Positions 1 to 8,500 of a stretch of DNA of 64,000 nucleotides are shown piece by piece; position 1 is the stretch's first letter; every line of letters begins with the position of its first letter. The stretch lies in assembly GCF_010500615.1 (NCBI RefSeq), contig NZ_JAAGNX010000001.1, positions 186,001 through 250,000 of the forward strand, in the 5' to 3' direction. A program made the position numbers and the translations under genes. A model generated the notes under the pieces. It had not been told where the DNA came from. It did not search any database and saw only the letters and a list, made by a program, of their open reading frames with translations. The stretch comes from Oceanipulchritudo coccoides. Its GTDB lineage: Bacteria; Verrucomicrobiota; Verrucomicrobiia; Opitutales; Oceanipulchritudinaceae.

Positions 1-1248
1 GCCCGGATCTATTGGGATAACCGGGATAGATGGGTGAGCTTTGGATCAAGTAATAAGCGAATTGCCGCAGATAGGGCCGCAGCTTTTTACGGGAGACTGA
101 AGTTTGAAGGATGGGAGGCCGCTTTCTCTCTCATTAGGCCAAAGAAGGCAGCATCTGTCACCGTGGGGGAATTCATTGAGGCCGCAGAAGAGGCCCTGAC
201 CCATCCGGGCCGAGGTGGGAAGATCCCGAACCCTGACACAGTGAGGCAATACGCAATTGCTTTTCGTAAGGTTGCCGGAGACGTGGGAGGAGTTCGTAAG
301 ACCGCAAAGCGATTCCATGGAAAGGGATCTGAGGTATACCGGAAACGAGTGAATGCTCTTCCTCTCTCGAAGATCACGAAAGAGGCCGTGGAGGGATGGA
401 GATCGAAGCGGCTCAAGAAAGCCGGAACCGATCCGCTGAAGCTAAAGGCTGCAAGAGCAACCTGCAATTCCTACCTGAGATCCTGCCGAGCCTTATTCTC
501 TTCAAATGTCCTTGAACGGTTGCAAAGGAAGGGAATCGAGCTGAATCAATCACCATTTGCAGAAATCACTCCGATCAAGGAGGGGGATCACCGTTACCGT
601 TCTTCCATTTCGCGGGAGGTGCTGGTTCAACAGGCAATCCGGGAACTGAAAGTTGCCATGCCGGATCCGGAAGAAAGGACCCTCGAAGCTAAGGCGAAAC
701 GGGACAAAAACGAGCAATTCAAGGTGTTCCTGCTGGCTCTATTTTGTGGCCTCCGGAGGGGAGAAATTGACTTCCTGACATGGGGACAGATTCACCTTGC
801 TGAAGGATTCATCCGGATAGAGGAAACTCGCTTCCATAAGCCGAAGTCTGACACTTCCTGCCGGGATGTCCCCCTTGATCCGCAAACGGTGGACATGATC
901 CGGAGTTACCTTCCTTTCGCAGCGGGAGCTTTCTTTTTAGAGGCTGAAGCCAAACCGGAGGGGAGCCGGACGGATAGGGGTTACAGGTGCAACCGTCACT
1001 TCAAGGCCCTGACTGCATGGCTCAGGAAAAAGGGCATGGATTCAAAGGCCCCAATCCATGACTTGCGGAGAGAATTCGGGAGCTTTGTCTGTGAGAACAC
1101 AGGCATTCATGCTGCCTCAGTTATTCTCGGACACTCCGGGGTTGCTGTAACGGAAAAGTATTACCTCGACGTATCACGGAAGACACCTCCAGGAATCGGG
1201 AAGCTCCTCGGAGGCACTAAAGTGCGGGCCTCTAAACAAGCAGGGTAG
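1..1248 (+). CDS. Tyrosine recombinase/integrase, 5' end cut by window
   Basis: Site-specific recombinase of the phage integrase family, expected to integrate and excise the surrounding element. Catalytic residues are visible: Arg in GLRRGEI (codon at 754), His and Arg in HDLRR (codons at 1057 and 1066), His in LGHSG (1132) and the nucleophile Tyr in EKYY (1159), nine residues after that His as usual. A GTG at 34 could serve as start, but the same frame is open to base 1, and the codons before 34 (RIYWDNRDRWVSFGSSNK) look like the basic, aromatic N-terminal arm of related integrases. I therefore treat the gene as 5' truncated by the window rather than starting at 34. The next gene follows after 144 bases with no clear terminator. 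Confidence 0.9.
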   Translation, partial: ARIYWDNRDRWVSFGSSNKRIAADRAAAFYGRLKFEGWEAAFSLIRPKKAASVTVGEFIEAAEEALTHPGRGGKIPNPDTVRQYAIAFRKVAGDVGGVRKTAKRFHGKGSEVYRKRVNALPLSKITKEAVEGWRSKRLKKAGTDPLKLKAARATCNSYLRSCRALFSSNVLERLQRKGIELNQSPFAEITPIKEGDHRYRSSISREVLVQQAIRELKVAMPDPEERTLEAKAKRDKNEQFKVFLLALFCGLRRGEIDFLTWGQIHLAEGFIRIEETRFHKPKSDTSCRDVPLDPQTVDMIRSYLPFAAGAFFLEAEAKPEGSRTDRGYRCNRHFKALTAWLRKKGMDSKAPIHDLRREFGSFVCENTGIHAASVILGHSGVAVTEKYYLDVSRKTPPGIGKLLGGTKVRASKQAG

Positions 1249-1392
1249 GATTGTTTGTTTTTTTACAGCTTTCCGTGGTCAAAACCTTGCAAATTTATAT
1301 AAGCGTCTTTACCCACTTTTACAGACCTGTCCCAGCATGTCTTTAAACCAAACACACAAGCTCAGTTTTTATTAAGGAAGGGAAATATTCTT

Positions 1393-3720
1393 ATGCCCGA
1401 TGCAGAATGGCTCAAACCGATTGTTAGTGACTCGAATAAACTGAAACGAGAAGCTGCCCGAAGGAGAAAACCTCATCAGCAAGATTCAGTCGCCAAATCT
1501 GTACTTCAGGCATATCTGGATGAAGGTTGGGAAGAAGACATTCCGTTAAAAATAAAAGTGCGAATCAAGAAGCCTTGGACGCACGATGAGAAACTGGAGA
1601 ACTTCTCATGGTATTTAATGTATCTTCTTGGATATCCTGAAATTAGCTCAGGCAGAAATTTTCAGGTAAAAATTCAGAGGAAAGGCGCTGAACCATTCAA
1701 CAAGCAAATCGACGTTCTCGCGAAGGATGAGGAGACAGTGATTGTTACTGAGTGTAAGTCATCTGCACGGATAACGAAAAAGAGCCTTCAGAAAGATATC
1801 GAAGAATTTGCCAGTCTGCAAAAGCCGATTTCTAATGCGATTAAAAAGCACTACGGAAATGGCTTCAAGCCAAAGATTATTTGGTTGTTTATCACCCATA
1901 ATATTGCTTGGTCAAAGCCGGATAGAGAGAGGGCTGCAGGCTCCAACATCAACATCATAACTGAAAAGGAACTTAGGTACTACTTGCAGATTGCGGATCA
2001 CCTTAGGTCTGCAGCAAGGTTCCAATTTTTAGCTGAATTCTTGAAGAATCAGAAAATTCCAGAAATGGACGATGTCAAAGTCCCTGCTGTTAAAGGTAAG
2101 CTTGGCGGGAAAACCTTTTACTCCTTCGTTTCTACGCCTAAGCAAATGCTCAAAATAGCATTTGTGAATCATAGATCCTTAAATGACCCAGCAGGAGCTC
2201 CTTCATACCAGAGATTAGTGAGTCGAACGAGGCTAAGGCAAATTTCCAAGTTTATTCATGGGGGTGGTTTTTTCCCAACAAATATCCTAGTTAATTTTAC
2301 GGCTAAATCCAGATTTGAGCAGATTGCTAAAGATGAGGATACAAATGTAGCTTTTGGGAAGCTCTATCTTCCTTGCAAGTATAGATCCGCTTGGATTATT
2401 GATGGACAGCATAGGTTGTATGGTTTCGCTCCTCTCTCGGAAAAACACCTCAATCAGAACATTATGGTCGTAGCTTTCGAGGGATTGAAAAAAGAGGAGG
2501 AAGCTAACTTGTTTGTGACAATCAATCATGAACAAAAATCAGTGCCAAAAACCTTGCTCGATGATCTTGAAGGGGAGCTCAAGTGGGGTTCAGACAAGCC
2601 CACTGAAAGAATTGGTGCTATTAGTGCTCGGTTAATTGGCTATTTGAATAACGATATTGGCGAACCCCTTTATGGCCGAGTAACTCAACAGGGGATAGCG
2701 CCAACAGAGAAGACGTGCTTAACAGTACCTGCCCTGAAAGATGGAATTCGTAAGTCTGGCCTCGTGGGGGAGGCAATTTTAAAGAAAAAGGAATACAAGC
2801 CAGGTCCTCTTTCCGGAACATCTGACTTTGATACATTAGAAAGAGCCAGAGAGGTATTGAATAGCTACTTTACACTTCTGAGTAGCTCGAATGTGAAGCA
2901 TTGGGAATCCGGGCGACAAGGCTATCTTTGTACTAATGTGGCTTTGCAGGCATATTTGCAGCTGCTTGGCTCAATCATTAGCTATATGGAATCGGATAAA
3001 GGGCTTTCTGCAAGAGAACTTGAGCCCAATGACCTTATCTCAGAGGTTGAGGAATACATGGACCCCATTCTTAGTTGGTTGTCCTCCGCTTCACTGCTTC
3101 AAATGGAGAAGACTTTTAAGGTTGTGTTTGGCTCTGGGGGGCCAAGGGAATATTATTTCAAGCTTTGTCAGATGATACGGGAGACTATTTCCGACTTTTC
3201 TCCTGAAGGCATTGAGGAATGGACCGAAGAGCAATCTGATGAGTTGATCTTCGAAGCAGATAGAAAACTTAAAGAGCTGAATATCCATGTTCAAAAAACT
3301 ATTTTTGATCTTCTAAAGCTCAAATATGGAACAGCTGGTGAGGCTTATTGGAACAAGGGCATTACGGATAAAAAGATTAAGTTGAATGCCTATCAAAAGT
3401 CCCTTGATGATGAGGATGAGGAGCGACTTCCATTAGAAAATTACTTGGATTTTATTGAATATAAAAAGATTGTTGAAAATAAAATTCATTGGCCCATTTT
3501 TCAGCCTCTATTTGATATTCCGGAACCCGGAGAGAAGGGTTACTCGAAGAATGTAAGATGGATGGAGCGGCTCAACGAGTTAAGGCGAATTCCTGCGCAC
3601 GCCACTGAGAAGCGAAGCTATAAGACCAGTGACTTTGAGTATATAGATTTCATCTATGAGGAATTTATGGGTCGCTTGAAATCTGTTGATATTGAGTCCT
3701 TACCTTCTATCGATGCCTGA
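1393..3720 (+). CDS. DGQHR-domain protein fused to N-terminal PD-(D/E)XK-like nuclease domain
   Basis: 775 residues. The central part has the DGQHR signature at residues 337-341 (IIDGQHRLYGF), the hallmark of DndB-like proteins that regulate or accompany DNA-modification and defence systems. Before it, residues about 60-200 contain QIDVLAK (Asp107) and TECKSS (Glu120, Lys122). The D-x12-E-x-K spacing with the surrounding strand-like segments suggests a restriction-endonuclease-like fold. The C-terminal 300 residues are helical and charged with no motif I recognise. The start ATG has AAGGAAGGGAAA upstream at 1374-1385. The gene overlaps the following adenine methyltransferase by 8 bases, so the two are almost certainly co-translated. 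AT-rich composition unlike the later chromosomal genes indicates transfer. The nuclease activity is inferred from motif spacing only. Confidence 0.8.
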   Translation: MPDAEWLKPIVSDSNKLKREAARRRKPHQQDSVAKSVLQAYLDEGWEEDIPLKIKVRIKKPWTHDEKLENFSWYLMYLLGYPEISSGRNFQVKIQRKGAEPFNKQIDVLAKDEETVIVTECKSSARITKKSLQKDIEEFASLQKPISNAIKKHYGNGFKPKIIWLFITHNIAWSKPDRERAAGSNINIITEKELRYYLQIADHLRSAARFQFLAEFLKNQKIPEMDDVKVPAVKGKLGGKTFYSFVSTPKQMLKIAFVNHRSLNDPAGAPSYQRLVSRTRLRQISKFIHGGGFFPTNILVNFTAKSRFEQIAKDEDTNVAFGKLYLPCKYRSAWIIDGQHRLYGFAPLSEKHLNQNIMVVAFEGLKKEEEANLFVTINHEQKSVPKTLLDDLEGELKWGSDKPTERIGAISARLIGYLNNDIGEPLYGRVTQQGIAPTEKTCLTVPALKDGIRKSGLVGEAILKKKEYKPGPLSGTSDFDTLERAREVLNSYFTLLSSSNVKHWESGRQGYLCTNVALQAYLQLLGSIISYMESDKGLSARELEPNDLISEVEEYMDPILSWLSSASLLQMEKTFKVVFGSGGPREYYFKLCQMIRETISDFSPEGIEEWTEEQSDELIFEADRKLKELNIHVQKTIFDLLKLKYGTAGEAYWNKGITDKKIKLNAYQKSLDDEDEERLPLENYLDFIEYKKIVENKIHWPIFQPLFDIPEPGEKGYSKNVRWMERLNELRRIPAHATEKRSYKTSDFEYIDFIYEEFMGRLKSVDIESLPSIDA

Positions 3721-4528
3721 AGTTATTCCATTTTTAAAATGGGCTGGCGGAAAGCGGTGGCTCGTTTCTAAAAGATCTGACCTCTTCGATTTCGAGGCCA
3801 GAAGATACTTTGAGCCATTTCTTGGAAGTGGAGCAGTGTTCTTTCACTTGCAACCTCAGAATGCGATTATCAGCGATCTTAACTCAGATTTAATTGATAC
3901 TTACATAGCGCTTCGCGATTTCCCCAATCTTGTGCAAAGGGCTCTTCAAACCCACCAAAAAGGGCATTCCAAAGATTACTACTATGCTATACGCGCAGAA
4001 AATCCTGTGACTATCGTTTCCCGAGCTGCACGATTCCTTTATCTGAATAGAACATGTTTCAATGGGCTGTACAGGGTTAACCAACAAGGTTTGTTTAATG
4101 TTCCTAAAGGAACTAAGGAATCGGTAGTTTTACCCACAGACAATTTTGGTGAAACTTCAAGAGTCCTGCAGAATGTTGAGATCAATCACTGTGATTTTGA
4201 GGAGACTATTAATCAAGCTCGGGAGGGGGATTTTATCTATGTAGATCCTCCTTACACAGTACATCATAACACAAATAATTTTATTAAGTACAACGAGAAG
4301 ATCTTTTCTTGGGATGACCAAATTCGTTTGGCGGCTTCCCTGCAAGATGCTTCGCAGAGGGGGGCTTATATTCTTATATCAAATGCCGATCACAATTGTA
4401 TTCATGAATTGTATGCAGGTGACGATTGGTCAGTAACAAGGGTTTACCGTCACAGTCGTTTGGCTGGGAATGCTCAACATCGAAGGGATACCAGTGAAGT
4501 TGTGATTTCCAATTACGAAGTGATATGA
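3713..4528 (+). CDS. Dam-type (D12 class) N6-adenine DNA methyltransferase
   Basis: 271 residues. N-terminal FLKWAGGKRWL and FEPFLGSGAVF form the AdoMet-binding motifs of the Dam/DpnM family, and DPPY at residue 178 is the catalytic motif IV; the order (FxGxG first, DPPY later) is alpha-class. It should methylate adenine N6 in a short DNA site that cannot be predicted here. I chose ATG 3713, which lies inside the stop region of the upstream gene (ATGCCTGA), over the upstream start at 3686, because FLKWAGGK normally sits within ten residues of the start in this family. Overlap with the DGQHR-nuclease gene suggests a modification/restriction-like pair. It could also be an orphan methylase with its partner only adjacent. 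Confidence 0.9.
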   Translation: MPEVIPFLKWAGGKRWLVSKRSDLFDFEARRYFEPFLGSGAVFFHLQPQNAIISDLNSDLIDTYIALRDFPNLVQRALQTHQKGHSKDYYYAIRAENPVTIVSRAARFLYLNRTCFNGLYRVNQQGLFNVPKGTKESVVLPTDNFGETSRVLQNVEINHCDFEETINQAREGDFIYVDPPYTVHHNTNNFIKYNEKIFSWDDQIRLAASLQDASQRGAYILISNADHNCIHELYAGDDWSVTRVYRHSRLAGNAQHRRDTSEVVISNYEVI

Positions 4529-4926
4529 TCAGGGGGGCTGGACCCATCTTGGGAGGATTTATTTTCTGACCCAATTTTACAGAAGGCCAAAAAAAATTCT
4601 TTTACGACCTCTCTAAAAACGCCTTTTTTGCATTTATAAAACATTGGTGGATAATGAATTAGGGAACCTCCTTGTTAAGGTATATTTTGATTAAATAGTA
4701 TTCCCATATCTGCCAGGAATTTTCCACTTGCCTACAACTGTGAACCTGTGGCACTGATTGACCTGCCGACCGTTCATAGGTTTTCGCGCTGGACTCAGCA
4801 ACCAGCATCGAGGCGATCCGTTCGACGGAGGGTTTTCAAGCTCAAGCTCAAATGCTGCCTGAGTTTGAAGTTTGCCCAGTTTCAATCTCAGGCCCGAAAA
4901 GGGTATTATGATAGGAGATTGAAAAC
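4529..4926. other. 398-base gap without a supported gene; probable promoter for the HTH gene
   Basis: No reading frame here has a convincing start or protein-like composition. Composition changes from AT-rich in the first 170 bases to GC-richer after about 4,730, marking a junction between cargo and element backbone. Close to the right end are a TTCAAT and TATTAT pair (4881 and 4904, 17-base spacer), followed by AGGAG at 4913, nine bases before the HTH gene start. These are a plausible promoter and ribosome-binding site. Confidence 0.45.
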
Positions 4927-5142
4927 ATGGAAACAACCATCGAAACCCGCCTTTTGGCACGCAAGGATGCTGCCTCAATTCTCGGGATAAGCATTCGAAC
5001 TCTCGACAGGCTCGCGAATGCCGGAGAGGTGCAGAAGGTCTATATTGGAGGCAAGACCCAAATTGATGCTGCATCCATTCAAGACCTCATCGAGCGAGGA
5101 CGCGCACAAGCCATGCCAGAGCGTGAAGCTGTCGCCGTTTAA
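4927..5142 (+). CDS. Small HTH protein, excisionase/MerR-like DNA-binding domain
   Basis: 71 residues containing a helix-turn-helix of the 'HTH_17'/excisionase type: LLARKDAASILGISIRTLDR followed by a basic wing and a KTQIDAASIQDLIERG segment. Such proteins act as recombination directionality factors or small repressors of integrative elements. It is preceded by AGGAG at 4913 with nine-base spacing. Three further small genes follow on the same strand with short gaps, so it is probably the first gene of the element's core operon. Whether it is a true excisionase or a regulator cannot be told from sequence. Confidence 0.75.
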   Translation: METTIETRLLARKDAASILGISIRTLDRLANAGEVQKVYIGGKTQIDAASIQDLIERGRAQAMPEREAVAV

Positions 5143-5169
5143 TTACTATCCAACAAAAGGAGAAAGATC

Positions 5170-5340
5170 ATGTCATCACGGTATAACAAGGGAGGACCCG
5201 CCCCAAAGGGTAAGACACAAAAGGCGGGAATCAGCCCCAGTTCAACACCGGGCTTTAAGCACGATAAAGAAGCTCTGGAGGGAGCACGCCGGGAATTGAA
5301 AAAACCTGCTGCAAAAAAGAACATCAAGGGCCGGATCTGA
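5170..5340 (+). CDS. Small basic protein of unknown function (56 aa)
   Basis: A 56-residue frame starting MSSRYNKGG and ending NIKGRI, rich in Lys, Gly and Ala with no hydrophobic core, so probably disordered or nucleic-acid binding. It starts at ATG 5170 with AAAAGGAGAAAG just upstream (5155-5166), a strong ribosome-binding site. It sits in the 28-base to 22-base gaps between the HTH gene and the next HTH gene, filling what would otherwise be a 219-base hole. I recognise no family. The RBS and the position in a tight same-strand series are the support. Confidence 0.6.
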   Translation: MSSRYNKGGPAPKGKTQKAGISPSSTPGFKHDKEALEGARRELKKPAAKKNIKGRI

Positions 5341-5361
5341 GGCGACAAAGGCGACACTCCC

Positions 5362-5793
5362 ATGAGTAGGCAAAAAAAGAGTAGGAAACGTCTCAGCAAA
5401 AAGAGAGTGCTGGAGGCAATCGAGGATTCGCATGGCGTGGTTTACGATGCCGCACGCCGCCTCGGTTGTGCTCGCAGCTCGCTACACCGATTCATCGCGA
5501 AAAATGGCCTCACAGCGCACGTTGACAGCGCACGAGCGGAGTTGCTGGACATTGCAGAGCATCACCTTGCGAAGGCTGTCAAAATCGGTTGCCCGTGGGC
5601 AGTGCGCTACGTTTTGGGCACGCTGGGAAAAGAGCGATTCGGAAGTGAGGCTGCACAAGTGGCAGTCACTTTCGAGGCTCTCCCTCGCATTCAGGTTGTC
5701 GAGTTCAATCCCAAAACAGGGGCACCCGTGAAGCCGATAAAAAAGGGCCACAAGCAGTTATGGCTCCCATCCGTTGAACAAAGACCACAATAA
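5362..5793 (+). CDS. Fis-like HTH protein, terminase-small-subunit-like
   Basis: 143 residues. The basic N-terminus (KKSRKRLSKKRVLEAI) is followed by a Fis-type helix-turn-helix, VVYDAARRLGCARSSLHRFI, at about residues 26-46. A helical segment with LAKAVKIGCPWAVRYVLGTLG follows, resembling the part of phage terminase small subunits that precedes oligomerisation. The C-terminus is proline- and lysine-rich. It sits 2 bases before the next gene, so the two are co-transcribed. A DNA-binding role is well supported. A packaging role is not, because no large terminase or structural genes are present. Confidence 0.65.
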   Translation: MSRQKKSRKRLSKKRVLEAIEDSHGVVYDAARRLGCARSSLHRFIAKNGLTAHVDSARAELLDIAEHHLAKAVKIGCPWAVRYVLGTLGKERFGSEAAQVAVTFEALPRIQVVEFNPKTGAPVKPIKKGHKQLWLPSVEQRPQ

Positions 5794-5795
5794 AC

Positions 5796-6608
5796 ATGAA
5801 ACAAAAACCAGACTTCAACCGCTTCAAGCGGATCACAAAGCACGTTGCCAAGGCCGCGAAGGATGCCCGGCTCATTCCCCATTCACGGGTTTATGAGTCT
5901 GCCGCAATCGAGATCACGCCGCAACTCGGAGACACAAACGGATTCACGGAGGAAAGCGTCCTCGCATTTGTCCGACAGTTGGAGGATCAATTTCCCCACT
6001 GGTTCAGGCCAAACCCGGCAAAGGAATTGAAGGTTGACGCCTCCGTCCTTGTAAACGGAATCCGGGTAAGTCCCCCCAATCCATTCAAGAGCGGGGATCT
6101 TGAGGAAGTCGCCTTCCTTAGAAAGACCCGCCCGGATCTCGCCCGACAACTGGAAATCGAGTCTATCGCGGAATCTGGATACAAGGGTTTGTTGGAGGCT
6201 GATCCTTTCGCCCTTCTCACAGAACGGGAAAAACGTGAGCTGATCCAGTACGGGTATGATGAAGGCCAATCAAACCCCTTCGCTAAAGACTCCTGGGACA
6301 TCGAAGGGCAAGCAATGGCTCGAAGGTATCCTTTACTGGCTCGGATGCTTCAGGATGAGGCAAAATTGATTCAGGACCAGAACAACAAGAACGGCCCACA
6401 TGGGAACCCATGGCGCAAGGCATCCCTCAACCTGACCCGCGCTGGATACATCGCGGGGAAGGATCCGGAGCTTGCCAAGCTTCTTGAAGCGGAGGCCACT
6501 CAAGAAATGGAATTGCTAGAGGCACAGAAAACGAAGGCATGGAACGAGGCCGAAAAAGCCCGTAATGCGGCCGAGGAAGCCGCCCGTAAAATGCAGGATT
6601 TTCAGTAG
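5796..6608 (+). CDS. Hypothetical element protein with C-terminal coiled coil
   Basis: 270 residues; I do not recognise the family. The protein is soluble and highly charged. Several segments of about 20-25 residues recur loosely, each with a pattern like 'RPDLARQLEIE', 'YPLLARMLQDEA' and 'DPELAKLLEAEA', suggesting a degenerate helical repeat between residues 105 and 235. The last 40 residues (KAWNEAEKARNAAEEAARKM) form a clear alanine-rich coiled coil. It is followed by an intrinsic terminator, so it closes the small operon that begins with the HTH gene at 4927. Confidence 0.6.
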   Translation: MKQKPDFNRFKRITKHVAKAAKDARLIPHSRVYESAAIEITPQLGDTNGFTEESVLAFVRQLEDQFPHWFRPNPAKELKVDASVLVNGIRVSPPNPFKSGDLEEVAFLRKTRPDLARQLEIESIAESGYKGLLEADPFALLTEREKRELIQYGYDEGQSNPFAKDSWDIEGQAMARRYPLLARMLQDEAKLIQDQNNKNGPHGNPWRKASLNLTRAGYIAGKDPELAKLLEAEATQEMELLEAQKTKAWNEAEKARNAAEEAARKMQDFQ

Positions 6609-6634
6609 ATTCGAGGATAAGTTAAACTGAGCCG

Positions 6635-6671
6635 GAGGGGGTGGGGAGATCCTGCCCCCTCTTGTTTTTTA
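6635..6671 (+). terminator. Intrinsic terminator
   Basis: A 7-base stem GAGGGGG (6635-6641) pairs with CCCCCTC (6655-6661) and is followed by TTGTTTTTT. It lies 27 bases after the stop of the hypothetical gene ending at 6608 and separates that operon from the HUH-type gene. Confidence 0.8.
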
Positions 6672-6727
6672 TTAGAACCGTAAGTCAGAAATAGAGACTC
6701 CGTAAATTCCACACATAGACTTTCCGT

Positions 6728-8449
6728 ATGGCGACCCGGCAAAGGTATCAGGAACACCTAAGGCGATTGCTTGCCCTGTCAGAAAGAGGTCAGGATGAAG
6801 AGCTTTGCCCAGTATTCGCCACTTTCACGGCAAGGGGTGACACTTCACCCGCCCCGGACACGTTCAAGGCCATATTCGCGAAAATCACGCGCCGGGGTGG
6901 AACGTGGGGAAGGGTGTTCGAGGGTGGAGGGGATTCGCCGGAGAGGTTGCACGTTCATTCGGTTGTCACTGGCTTGACCTGCCGGGAGTTACTGGAGATC
7001 GGAAGGAAGACAGGCCGGACGGATGCACAGGAGATCACAAGAACCCCGGAGAAGGTGGTTTCCTACATGCTGAAGAACCTTTACGGTGAAGGACTGACCG
7101 GGAGGCGGGTTGCCTTCTCGCAAGGTGTTCCAAGGGCACAGGCAAGCGCACAGACGCAAGCGGAGCGGGCTCTTGTCTCACAGGCACTCGGAGGAATCGA
7201 CCTTGCAACCGCATTCGGTCCGAAGTGGAACCAGTTGACAGGGAGAGCACAGGCCCTTGCCCCGGTGGGCATGGAGAATACTCCACAGGGTCGGAAGAAG
7301 GCGATTCGCTCTTTCGTGTGCCTTGGCTGGGATGCTGGCCCGGTGTTCGAGCGGTGGGGAGATCCTGACTTCTGGCAATGGTGGCAGGCTGAAACGGAAG
7401 GACGTTTCCGGGTGGAGTTAGCCCGGCTCATGGGCATGAAAAGGGCCAGTGAGAAATCGGAAGATTCACCCGCTGGCCCTTGTGTCAGAATTAGCGACTC
7501 TGGCCACTATGAAATTTCCACTAAAACTTTGAAAGACCATGGTGGAAAAGCATTATCATTGGACACTGGACTCAAGGGAGTTAATACAACTTTGATGGCT
7601 TCAACATCAGCACAGTACTTAAAGTCTTCTTTTGCTGCCTTAAGGAATTGGATAGATTCCCTCGGAATACGCACCTCTAAAGGCAGAATTGCCGAATATT
7701 CACGCTTCTTGGAGGACTACACTACTTCTTTGGAAAACGATAGCCTAGATGCTTTTTTTTCTAGGTGGAAGCCAGGGATTTGCCTCTGCTTTCTTCAGGA
7801 AATTTACGATTTAATTTTTATTTATGAGGGTTTAGGCGATAGGAATGATTTAGGATTAATTTCACGATTAGAGAGGGTAATTTCAGGTAACAGCTTCTAT
7901 TCGGATGATGGAGCCAAAACTGAAGGAAGAGACTTCAGCTTCGAACTATTTGTTGCGTCCATATTCGCAAAGCAGGGAATCAATCTGACTCTGGATTCAG
8001 AGTCAGATGTAACTTTGCGCCACATTGGACTATCTATATTTGTGGAAGCAAAGAACTTGGGTAGTCTCCAAAGGATTGGGAGAAACACAAACAATGCCAA
8101 AAAGCAGATAATGAAGCGAATTAAACAGGAGCTTGTTCCGGCGAATTGTCGGGGTTTGATCGCTCTGAACTGTACAAAACTCTTAAACCCAGAATTTTTG
8201 TTTTATGAGATTAAAGATAAAAGCCCCGAAGCAGTTGCCAGTGATATGCTTTTCAAATTCGCATCAGAAAGAAGGAATAACTTAGTTAAGCATCTAGAAG
8301 GACGGGTGATTGCAATAATACTGGTTTTTGGAAGTGTTTTTCTGAATTTCAATTCACCATGTTACGGTCACCAAATCTCTGTGCTCTTGCAACCTGCTTT
8401 AAGCAGATCAAATCAATCTCTACTGAAAGGAATTTTCCCGAATCAGTGA
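6728..8449 (+). CDS. HUH endonuclease (Rep-like) fused to C-terminal PD-(D/E)XK-like domain
   Basis: 573 residues in two unlike halves. Residues 1-240 look like a rolling-circle replication or relaxase-type HUH nuclease: VFATFTARG (motif 1), HVH at 75-77 (metal-binding HUH) and VVSYMLKNLYG with Tyr113 as candidate nicking residue. Residues about 390-480 look like a restriction-endonuclease fold, with Glu406, Asp427, Glu440 and Lys442 in D-x12-E-x-K spacing (SDVTLR to VEAKN). Composition falls sharply from GC-rich to AT-rich at about 7,490, just after a 9-base inverted repeat, so the second half was probably joined to the end of an existing rep gene. An internal ATG at 7595 might give the C-terminal part separately. 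No strong RBS precedes 6728. Both activities are inferred from motifs. Confidence 0.7.
   Translation: MATRQRYQEHLRRLLALSERGQDEELCPVFATFTARGDTSPAPDTFKAIFAKITRRGGTWGRVFEGGGDSPERLHVHSVVTGLTCRELLEIGRKTGRTDAQEITRTPEKVVSYMLKNLYGEGLTGRRVAFSQGVPRAQASAQTQAERALVSQALGGIDLATAFGPKWNQLTGRAQALAPVGMENTPQGRKKAIRSFVCLGWDAGPVFERWGDPDFWQWWQAETEGRFRVELARLMGMKRASEKSEDSPAGPCVRISDSGHYEISTKTLKDHGGKALSLDTGLKGVNTTLMASTSAQYLKSSFAALRNWIDSLGIRTSKGRIAEYSRFLEDYTTSLENDSLDAFFSRWKPGICLCFLQEIYDLIFIYEGLGDRNDLGLISRLERVISGNSFYSDDGAKTEGRDFSFELFVASIFAKQGINLTLDSESDVTLRHIGLSIFVEAKNLGSLQRIGRNTNNAKKQIMKRIKQELVPANCRGLIALNCTKLLNPEFLFYEIKDKSPEAVASDMLFKFASERRNNLVKHLEGRVIAIILVFGSVFLNFNSPCYGHQISVLLQPALSRSNQSLLKGIFPNQ
7441..7481. repeat. 9-bp perfect inverted repeat at the Rep/nuclease junction
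   Basis: AAGGGCCAG (7441-7449) is exactly complementary to CTGGCCCTT (7473-7481). The hairpin lies inside the fused gene, about 10 bases before the abrupt fall in GC content. It resembles the stem of an intrinsic terminator that has lost its T-run, as expected if an ancestral rep gene once ended here. Confidence 0.55.
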
Positions 8450-8500
8450 ACAGGATTAATCTACCTTAGGTCGACAGAATTTGCAGATCGGAATCACCCA

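Noticed and set aside
1-33. Possible left attachment site at the window edge
   Set aside because: The first bases show no match to the 3' ends of the tRNA-Thr or tRNA-Lys genes and appear to be coding sequence of the integrase.
5018-5299. 93-codon open frame over the HTH gene and the 56-codon gene
   Set aside because: It overlaps two better-supported frames that both have ribosome-binding sites, and its translation shows no protein-like pattern.
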